Below, piece by piece: positions 56,129-64,000 of a stretch of 64,000 nt of DNA (position 1 is its first letter; each line of letters begins with the position of its first letter). Both the position numbers and the translations under genes were made by a program. Location of the stretch: assembly GCA_018398585.1 (NCBI GenBank), contig JAGTTD010000006.1, positions 4,600,501 to 4,664,500 of the forward strand, written 5' to 3'. The stretch comes from Simmondsia chinensis (Eukaryota; Streptophyta; Magnoliopsida; Caryophyllales; Simmondsiaceae). Below the pieces are notes generated by a model. The model made no database searches, was not told the DNA's origin, and worked only from the letters and a program-made list of their open reading frames with translations.

Positions 56129-57116
56129 TGTTAAGTTTTAGGTCGTATTCCTAGGGTTTAAACTTATTAACTTTAGTTCTTGAAAAACGTCAATAACAAC
56201 AAATATTCAACACTTCAGATCTAGTTCAAGAAACCTGTAACTGTAGTTTAGCAAGATTCATCCAACACCGAACACATGCACAAAGAACACAGCGATAACA
56301 ACGAGATTTTACGTGGTTCAGCCTTTAAAGAAGGACCTACTCCACGGCTCCCTATTTCTAGGGAAGTCTATCCATTATAAGTCGAGTTCAAGTATTACAG
56401 ACCAGACTTCAACGATATACAACTTTATACAAACTGATCCTTAAGGCTTCTAAGTCAGAAACCTAAGGACGAACGAAAAATAAAGAGTAAGGGAAGAGAA
56501 AGCTCACAACCGAAGCCTACAAGGCTTCATACGTGCTCCAAACTACCAAGATTTGAACGATCAAGCCGTAACACCCACGGATATACTCAATCGCCTTCGA
56601 TCGCCTCAAGATCGCCAGAGCAAAATGAAAAGAGGCGGTGGTTGAAGAGAAAACAGAGAGAAATGCAAAAGCGTACGGCAAACCCTAAAAAGGGTCAGTA
56701 TATATAGGCAAAAGAACTCCGATCCGTGGCAAAGCTCCAAGGTTCAATCTCGGCCGTTCGTACGAACCAGATCAACGGTCCATAAAAGCCCACAAGAAAC
56801 ACAAATAGTTGTCCCGGATGGCTGACGCGTGGCAGCCACTAATAACAGAATCTAGGAAGCTTCCTTGAGAAGCTTTGGGCAGCGGGTAGTGGCACGGGCA
56901 GGTAAATATAGCACACGGGCAGGGGCAGCAACGTCATCTTACCACTTTAGTTTATTTAAATGAATTTTAACAGTTGGGTACAAAAAATAACTTTTACCAA
57001 AAAATTACAACTTATGCCACTTGACATTTACACCCTTTGATCTATAATATTTGAACATTTCTTGACTTAAATTTTTCTTGACATAGTTAAGTCATATAGG
57101 GACCAATTTTACAACA
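56129..57116 (-). repeat. Right (5') LTR of copia D
   Basis: 988 bp, mate of 50982-51969. Confidence 0.92.
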
Positions 57117-57415
57117 GCGTCCTAAAAACTATGCATATTGCTTTCCGACATCAAACTGCCGACATCTTCACCAAGCCTTTACATCATTCGCAATTTTTCA
57201 TTTTCATTCACAAGTTGGGTGTTTGGAACAACTACACGCCAACTTGACGGGGAGTATTAGATATTATTTTATATGTTTACATATTAATTAGTTGTTATTT
57301 TCTGAATTAGTAGTTAGTGTTTACCAATTATAATTTGACAAGGTTTAACCATGCTTTTTCTTACATAAAGGACGTTTGTCCTCTTTCATTTTAATTAAAT
57401 CAAATAATAAAAACT
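57117..57415 (+). pseudogene. copia element E, downstream part and LTR remnant
   Basis: Continues the RNase H end after the insertion: HIAFRHQTADIFTKPLHH and KLGVWNNYTPT, a typical copia C-terminus. Then GACGGGGAGTATTAGATATT, a polypurine tract and LTR start. The LTR remnant fades by about 57415. Confidence 0.75.
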
Positions 57416-57539
57416 TAAAAAATATGTACACAATTTAGCTATCAAATATTATAGTGAAATGTAATTAGATTCTAAACAATAAAATTAAAAAATTATACAT
57501 GGGTGCGTCTAAATAAGTGTTACCACATTAGGACAAATA

Positions 57540-57695
57540 TGGGAAGAGTATCGGGACTCCATACCCCTCTGGACAAGTATAAATATCCACTTCATACCTT
57601 TGCAAGGAATAGAGCAGGAGGCATGTACAAATTCGATAGCAAGTACACGTACAGAAGAGGTCACCCCGTAGTCCTTGCCCCACCCCATTTTTATT
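57540..57695. mobile_element. Diverged copy of the GGTATGGGTAT hAT-like MITE
   Basis: AAATATCCACTTCATACC and CCACCCCATTTTTATTCC match 58570-58680 in order. No ends or TSD recognised. Confidence 0.45.
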
Positions 57696-58142
57696 CCTGT
57701 ACATGGTACACTAATTCTTTTTAATTCTCCAATTAAAGTGAAATAATATTTCAACATACTTTGTTGCATTTTTTGTGTCTTGTTGACATAACATATTACA
57801 TAATAGTTGCAAAATAATTCTAATATTTTATAACTATAAAGTTATCCTCTTAGCTAATACTTTTTATCCCACTTTGGTGTAATCAAACATAATTCCAAAT
57901 GACCTATGCAACTTCTTTGGAACTCCAAATTTTAGAAGCCCTATATTTTAAAGAATGTAAGTTTTAAAGTCTTAATTGCTAATATTAATAAATTTTATGA
58001 TTAAAATTTTATAATTTGTTATATTCATATTGTGTTATTAAGAGAAATGTTAATAAATATGAAGGGTTTCATTTACAATGTTTAGTTGAAGGCCCAGAAT
58101 TGTCGTGATTGGCCCTGCACTATGGTTAGGTATGGGTGTACT

Positions 58143-58688
58143 TAGGAAAGGCAATGGGACGATAAAACATGTTACCAGGAAGTACTCGCCCTATTTAGGG
58201 CTGGTATGGGTATAAGTGAGGCGGGAGGCGGGTATGGACTAGGTGTACCCGCCCCGCACCTGCCACTGGTATGGGGCGTGTATGGGTATAGTGTTGTAAC
58301 CGCCCCGCCCTGTCTTATACCTATCATACCCTCTCCATTTTGTATTTAGTTAACTTTGAAATTAAATATATGTGTCTAAATTCAATTGTCTAAATTATTT
58401 ATCAATGTTATAATTAAAAACATAATTGAATTTTTAAAAATGGTATTAGATAATCAATCTGTGTGAGTATGAATGATCGTTTTGTACGCACACTACGGTC
58501 GGTATGGGATAGGTAATGGATACTTGTTGAATACCAGCGGGTATGGGTATAGGTTCAGGTTCGTACCCGCCGAGACAGGTACGGGTATCCACTTCATACG
58601 CGTGGCGGGTATGGACATAGATACGGGAGGCGGGTACGGGTATGGAGAAGGCACTCTTCTAAGCCACCCCACCCCATTGCCATCCCTA
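58143..58688. mobile_element. hAT-like MITE with perfect 8-bp TSD
   Basis: 546 bp. TIRs TAGGAAAGGCAATGGG / CCCATTGCCATCCCTA (imperfect). GGTGTACT flanks both sides (58135-58142 and 58689-58696). The interior is rich in GGGTATGGGTAT / ATACCCGCC words. An 8-bp duplication with a TAGGGATGGCAA-type TIR is the hAT pattern. Confidence 0.9.
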
Positions 58689-58789
58689 GGTGTACTTGAA
58701 GTGTCATGCACGCTGTGCATTGCATATTATGGTAATGCAACTATCCGCTGCATATGTACATTAGGCAAGTTTTTTTAATGCGGGGGTGG

Positions 58790-58890
58790 GAGGATCCCTA
58801 AAAGGGAGCGACATTTGTCTAGTACGAATCGAACGAAAGTAACACCTCGAGCCCTAGAATTCACAACCATTAGGCTATATGCCCCAACGA
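58790..58890 (-). mobile_element. tRNA-like SINE head
   Basis: On the minus strand TAGCCTAATGG (A box) and CGTTCGATTCG (near B box) are spaced as in a tRNA. A T-run at 58768 on the plus strand would be the poly(A) tail. TSD not clear. The A box is almost the same as in 37837-37959. Confidence 0.5.
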
Positions 58891-59678
58891 GGGCAAATTG
58901 GACAAGCATATGATTATTCACGCATCTCACAATTGCTCACCTTTACATTGCCGCTTGCCGTGCCCATATATGCACAAGTTTTTTTTTTCGTGATTGCTCA
59001 ATTCCAATTCCAATTCCAATTCCAACATAATTCAAATTAGTTTGACACCATATCCAACCCTTTAAGAGCCATTTGGGCCAAACTACTACTTATCCCAGAC
59101 AATCCAACTCTCATCTTAGAACCCGTGTGCAAGTAAACCGCAATCCATGGCTAAACATTTCTTTTAAAGAGGCAATAACCAAATAGTCTTAAGAGTTGTC
59201 CTCTACAAACAAGAATCTCTAAGACATCAGTACGAATAAAAGATGTGAGAGTTCTATCCGACGGACAATCCCATTCCGAGATACCAGAATCCTTGTGCTC
59301 AAAACTCACTTGCAATCTACCGACTAATTTGTTTCTCTAAAGCAATGATTGAATGAACCCAAATCTATAATAAAACATAGCAAAAACAAAACCAAGTTCA
59401 CGTCGTCTTGGTATCTTCGCTTGAGTGACAAGTTGGAGCAACCCGATTGGGCAAAAAAGAAAAAAATCCACCAATCAAAATAAAATATCATCCAGGGCTC
59501 AACAAAAATTAGAACCCTTATGAAATCACACTTCAAAACAACTCAAAAGAACTAAACATTTACATTTTAAAAATAAAAAAAGAACTCTCAAACACAACTA
59601 AATCAGAGCTATTTTGGCCTACATCACAACCTAAAACAAAAAGAAAAAGAAAAAAAAAATCCAAATATTTAACAATTA
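58891..59678. other. 3' flank of the thioredoxin gene, no further gene seen
   Basis: A/T-rich. No domain or RNA gene recognised. Confidence 0.45.
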
Positions 59679-59692
59679 TAATCTCCAATCTG

Positions 59693-59739
59693 CTCATACG
59701 TTAGCCGTTGAGGCACTGGACTTGTTATTGTTGCTGTTG
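59693..59739 (+). mobile_element. 47-bp RTE-tail insertion with perfect 14-bp TSD
   Basis: GCCGTTGAGGCACTGGACTT then GTTATTGTTGCTGTTG is the extreme 3' end of the LINE/SINE tail. TAATCTCCAATCTG is duplicated exactly at 59679-59692 and 59740-59753. It lies only 16 bp below the stop codon side of the thioredoxin gene, so within its likely 3' UTR. Confidence 0.85.
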
Positions 59740-59768
59740 TAATCTCCAATCTGAAGATCTCATATAAA

Positions 59769-62700
59769 TTAAGTGACCAAAACTGCATGATCTTGCTGAG
59801 ATTCAGGTCCCCTCAAAGGCCCAGAAATTTCAATGCCTTCTACAATGAAATCCTCAATTTTCTTCTCATTTTCCATGGGGGGTAAACTCGGAACTAATGG
59901 AATTTGTCCCATGGATGCCAATTTTACGAGCTCGGATTCATCTAGCCCTTTTGCAGGGCCAAGCCCGCACCTTTCTGTACTGTGCTTTGCCAATGCATCC
60001 TTGAATTTCTTTATCTGAAACAGCAAAATAATACAGTGGATTATTAAAAACTATAATACTAACAAAAAAGTTATTCATATAGAGATATGTTAAGGACTCC
60101 ACGTGTGAGTTTATAAAAATACTGCATTGCGGTTGCAAAAAAGAAGAGATCAATATACAAGTCCAGTAGGGTACTCCACCTAATGCCAATTGGTTTTAGG
60201 ATGAAATCTTACTTGGGTTCATATCTGAAGCTCATACATGATTGTTCTGTGGGTCGGGCCTAAAAATTTGGTGAAGTTTAACATTGTATGGGAACAGCAT
60301 AATAATCTCAGGCACTTGTTTGGCACCCCATGACCTCGAAAAGAGGGATGCATTTGAATTTGAGGCATCGAGGGTGTCAAATTAGTGTTAGATCCAATTG
60401 GATGTGATTCCCAATTGTACTGGAGAAAGCAATCAAAGAAGACTCACGCATGTAAATCTAATAAAAATTTCATATAACATCTGGGAAACAAAAGAGATCA
60501 ACATACATTTTCTCTTTTGTTACAGAGGTAAAGGAAGAGCGTCAAGAGAGCCTTCTAAAGAAAGCTCTGCCTAGCTTGTCAGCATGCATAGTGGCACCTA
60601 GATCCGTAGCCTACTAGGCATTGAGGACTAATGAACCCTCAATGGAACCAAACTTTGCCACCCAATCAACGGCCATGTTTGCCGCCGAAGAGATCAACAT
60701 ATAGCACTAATGCATCACATAGCTCAATACCAATTAGTTTTAAGATAGAATCTCACATAGACTTATACGTTAACCTCATATATGCATATTACTGTCAAAC
60801 CAAAGTAGTATAAATATTTAAATACCAAGGATGGAATCTTACAGTAGATAAGGTGCAGCTAAAACTGCAAACTCGGCCTTCAGAGCCCCTGTAGAATCTG
60901 AAGAAGGGAAGAACATGAATGTGAAGGGCATGGCACATTGTTGTCATCTCCTCATAATTCACCTTCACAAATATTGCATCTGGGTTTGATTCTGCCAGCT
61001 GACATATCTGATTTTTCACCATCATTAATTAACATTATCAATCCATAATTTAAAAAAAAAAAAGATTCAAATTTAGCTCAAATTTTGGAAGAAAAGAAAA
61101 GAATTTGCCAAATATCCTTTTTTGTCATGTTTCTGTTAGTGTTTTATATCATTCATAGAAAACAATCACTTAATGTTTGCTAAAGAACCAACCATTTCAA
61201 AAGTTTAAATTGATGAGTGAAGGTTTAATAATGATATTTATAATCTACACCTCCTCTCATGCGAACGGGCTTGAAATGTGGAAATATAAAGGCCCACCCA
61301 TAACTTGTGCTTAAAATAGATTAATATTTAGAGCAAGAGTTTGGGATTCGAACTCACGACCTCTTGGTTAACAAAGCCTAGTACCATGTCAATGAACAAC
61401 CAATTATCCTAAAAGATTAAATTTATGGGTGAAGGTTAATGAATAATTTTATACTCTACACTTAAAGAAGGAATATGTTTTCTTTGTGGAGGGAAAATTG
61501 ATCTTTCATGTAGAAGAGAAGACATTTTCCATCTCGAGGAGAAACCTTTGTGTCAGCCAACTACCCAAATTTAGATACAAAAGAACATATATGAAAGAAA
61601 TCGAGAACAATAGACAAAAAGACAAAACAATTACATACATATTTATGTAGAGAACTCTTAAATTGAAGGGAAAACTAGACACAAAGAAAGTCCTCCACGA
61701 AAATCCAAAGGAGAAGTTACAATCACTATAGTTTCCATGACACCCTAAGGATAAAAGCAAAAGCAACATACCCCGTGCCTAAGGCCTCCCGCCTAAGCGA
61801 GGTCAGGGGGGAATGTACGCATGCTTCCCCCTTCAAGGAATTACCCCTGAAGAGAGGCTATTTCCGAGTGCCCCACACCTGAGGGTGAGGACTTCCCAAG
61901 GGGTCACCCATCCTGGTACTGCTCTCGCCTAAGCACCCTTAATTTCGGAGTTCTAATGGGATCCGGTGACAGCGTGTTGATACCCTAAGGTTAAACCATT
62001 TATGTAAAACCCTCAAAAACTACACATGAGAAAGCAATCCACGAAAATCTACAGACATAAAACCTTCAAATTAAAGGAAAAACTACACATGAGAAAGCAA
62101 TTCACAAAAATCCACAAGCATGAAACCCTCAAATTGAGGCATAAATACTTACGTGAAACCCTTTAATTAAACGAAACACTACAGGCGAGAGAGCAATCCA
62201 CAAAAATCCGAAGAACTTACAACCAATTTCACTCAAATGTCTATATATAAGCACCACAAAACCCCCTAATTTCCTTAATGGGTCATCTAAACCGAGCAGT
62301 GCAAGCCTTCCGCTACCACCATTTCTACATCGAGCATAAACTGGAGACACAAAACAATACAACGCTTTTCTGTCATAATCCTATATCATCAATCTCTATC
62401 ATCAATTTTACACACACTAAACACATATATCTCATACAAATTTATAAAACCGACTTGAAAAAAAAAACAAGTGCAACTCTTGAAAGATTACCTTGGGATG
62501 AAGGGCTCTGCAGCCACCACAACCAGGAGAATAGAAATCAACAATTACAAGCCTATCCCCTCCATTTTTTAATGTCTCTACAAATTCATTTGCTGAATGT
62601 ATTTCCACCATATTTGCCTTCATTGTCTTCTCCCACCATCTCATTGCCTTGCTCGCACAACTTGATGCTTGCACCTGAAAAACCCGCAAAAATTATGATC

Positions 62701-63333
62701 TTATTTTCCAAATATAAAGATAATGCATTTAGTCCAAAGAAATATAAATGTAAGTAGAAAAATGAAAAATGAATTTGCATTTGGTTTTGTTTACAGTTTC
62801 TACGTTTTTTTGAAAATTAAAAACCATAATTTAGACACTATCTTTTGTTTTAGTTTTTCCTAATTCAAGCGAAAAATAAATACAAAACCTAAAACAAGAT
62901 ATCTGATTTGTCAAAAACTAAAAATGGCAAACCATACCAAACAAACCCTAAGTTTTGTGAAGAACTAATTTTCCTTTTTCTTGATTTTTAGTTTTCTCTT
63001 AATTTGAGTAAAACAAATAATTTTAAAACTCAAGTTTTATTTCATCAAAAACAAAAATTACATAAAAAACGATACCAAATAAGCCTGATGAGATTGACAT
63101 ACATCTATGGAGGATCCGGTGGGTGTTTGAAGAGCTGAACCGTTTGGATCTGGAATAACAAGGGATTGTCCTAAAAAATTGCATCTTAAAATGGGAAAAT
63201 CTGCAGATTTAATGGCTGAAAGTTGAAGAACACTATTGGAAAATGAAACCCCCAAATTACTTATGCGTTTAGACCCAATAATTGTGTCATTTGACCCACA
63301 CACACATATACCACTTCCCAATGAACAAGCCAT
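59769..63333 (-). CDS. ACHT4-like: ACHT4-type chloroplast thioredoxin (4 exons, 274 aa)
   Basis: Exons: 63333-63103 (77 codons), 62674-62492 (61), 61007-60843 (55) and 60014-59769 (81 codons plus TAA). All junctions are phase 0 with donors GTATGT, GTAATC and GTAAGA and CAG acceptors. The first exon is a Ser-rich, chloroplast transit-like leader beginning MACSLGSGICVC. The thioredoxin domain spans about 95-200, with active site SPGCGGCRALHPK (CGGC at 129-132; Gly replaces the usual Trp before the first Cys), KVNYEE, and the cis-proline in HVLPFF (Pro 172). The C-terminal extension from IKKFKDALAKH carries a Cys in TERCGLGP. CGGC and this extension mark the ACHT4/5 group (atypical Cys-His-rich thioredoxins), thiol oxidoreductases of the chloroplast. 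Arabidopsis ACHT4 is linked to redox control of starch synthesis. Introns: 428, 1484 and 828 bp. Confidence 0.92.
61189..61464 (-). repeat. TRIM-like repeat in intron 2
   Basis: Two direct repeats of about 65 bp (61189-61255 and 61388-61464, TTTAAATTGATGAGTGAAGG-like) flank a centre with a tRNA B-box-like GAGTTCGAATCCC on the minus strand and a TGGTACTAGGC block. The same words are dispersed at 26020, 30590 and 63500. Confidence 0.5.
61756..61981 (-). mobile_element. 5S rRNA-headed SINE with RTE LINE tail, copy 2 (in intron 2)
   Basis: Minus strand, 5' to 3': 61981-61885 follows plant 5S rRNA over nearly its whole length. It includes CACCGGATCCCAT, the A box AAGGGTGCTTAGGCGAGAG and the C box GGATGGGTGACCCCTTGG then GAAGTCC. 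From 61884 to 61756 it is the LINE tail: CAGGTGTGGGGCACTCGG, AATAGCCTCTCTTCAGG, GCGTACATTCC, GCCTTAGGCACGGGG, then TATGTTGCTTTTGC. ACCCTAAGGATAAA (61742-61755) and ACCCTAAGGTTAAA (61982-61995) form a 14-bp duplication with one mismatch. It has the same orientation as the host gene. Confidence 0.9.
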
Positions 63334-63733
63334 TTTTTTTTTCTTTTCTACTCAAAGTTTTGCAGATCAAGAAAACACCCTTTTCAAACCCACAAAAGCA
63401 AAAGAAATACCAGTACCCACTTGGATAAAACAGAAAACAAAATCCAACTTTTGGAGACAAATTTTTTTGGTTTTGCGGATCAAGAAAATATAAGTTATCT
63501 CAAAAGCTTAAATAAATAGTTTTATACTCCAACATTTTTTAGAACCCAGAAGAAAAAAAAAAAAATCAAATTCCAAAAGCAATCCCAATACCCACTTGGA
63601 TAAAGGATAGAATTTCAAACTTTAAAGACAAAAATATATATTTTAAAAAAAAAAACCTCCTCAATAAAACAGGTACCAACAATGACCCAGTAGCACTTTT
63701 GGATCAAAAAGTGCAGAAAATGAACAATTGAAA

Positions 63734-63772
63734 GGAAGAGAGAGGTTTTACGGAGATTTCTTAGACTTTATA
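63734..63772 (-). promoter_or_regulatory. Candidate TATA box of the thioredoxin gene
   Basis: Minus strand AATATAAAGTC (TATAAA at 63772-63767), with CCTCTCTCTTCC about 30 bp downstream as a possible start site. TATATAAAA near 63919 is an alternative. The 63334-63733 leader holds no other gene. Confidence 0.4.
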
Positions 63773-64000
63773 TTGGAAAAATAAAAACCCAGTTTGAATT
63801 TTCAATTTATAATGACAAAAAATAAGAAAATATGCTATTTTTTTTCCCCGTGACTATAATTTTAGTGGCAAAGAAATAGAGAACCAGAGACAAATAGGGA
63901 GCTGTTTTAATTTTATATACTCTTCTTTGCTAAAATTGAGGGGGGGAGTGCGATAAAAATAAACAAAAAAAAATGTAATATTATGATTATATATAAAATA

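Larger units (their letters stand above)
50982..57116 (-). mobile_element. Ty1/copia retrotransposon D, young, nested in E
   Basis: Two LTRs of exactly 988 bp (50982-51969 and 56129-57116) differ at about 17 positions by my reading, with no indel. Orientation is minus: primer site TGGTATCAGAGC next to the right LTR (56113-56126) and polypurine AAGGTGGAGAAT next to the left LTR. Target duplication GCATC / GCGTC (4 of 5). Domain order gag, zinc knuckle, protease, integrase, RT, RNase H and the style of gag indicate a Tork/Tnt1-like lineage. Three lesions break the polyprotein, so it is almost intact but not competent as read. Confidence 0.92.

Noticed and set aside
57503..57769. Open frames on both strands at 57.5 kb
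   Set aside because: They lie in a diverged MITE copy and lack any family resemblance.
61885..61981. A functional 5S rRNA gene
   Set aside because: Diverged, fused to the LINE tail, without T-run terminator and flanked by TSDs; it is a SINE head.

Overview
This window is plant nuclear DNA, most likely from an angiosperm and probably a eudicot. The evidence is a four-exon chloroplast thioredoxin gene with GT-AG introns, Ty1/copia and other LTR retrotransposons, RTE-type LINEs, several MITE families, and sequences matching plant 18S, 25S and 5S rRNA in small RNA genes and SINEs. I cannot name the species. Most of the 64 kb is transposon, much of it nested or broken.

Layout. 1-1010: end of an RTE LINE. 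1386-2005: two copies of one MITE family beside TA/TG microsatellites. 2676-15481: a 12.8-kb LTR element with 1-kb LTRs and no recognisable gag or pol, carrying three tandem arrays and a nested 2.4-kb solo LTR (11208-13614, TSD CATAC). 15759-21127: a degenerate copia element inside an inverted-repeat element. 21672-22364: a CGGGT-rich TIR element. 22404-22706: a third MITE of the first family. 22721-24819 and 26141-29554 (leader perhaps to 30550): two minus-strand RTE LINEs ending in (TTG)n tails. 31690-37960: a copia relic, several hairpin MITEs (two with perfect 9-bp TSDs), a solo LTR and a tRNA-type SINE with a perfect 13-bp TSD. 38163-42693: a copia element whose interior appears inverted relative to its own outer LTR halves. 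43077-43280: a 5S rRNA-headed SINE.

47-50 kb: low-repeat DNA with two convincing box C/D snoRNA genes on the minus strand (48150-48247 and 48733-48831). Their guide stretches match plant 18S and 25S rRNA. About 1 kb upstream lie a TATA-like box, a telo-box and site-II motifs, so this looks like a small snoRNA cluster with its own promoter. 49945-57415: an old plus-strand copia fragment split by a young minus-strand copia (50982-57116) with two 988-bp LTRs.

57.5-64 kb: two copies of a hAT-like MITE (one with a perfect 8-bp TSD), then the only clear protein-coding host gene, an ACHT4-type thioredoxin on the minus strand (CDS 59769-63333, 274 aa). Its second intron holds a 5S-headed SINE and its 3' flank a 47-bp LINE-tail insertion, both with target-site duplications.

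The most interesting system is the RTE LINE and its apparent passengers. Two elements with a 5S rRNA head and the LINE 3' tail, plus several tail-only insertions with TSDs, point to a 5S-derived SINE family mobilised by the RTE LINE in this genome.
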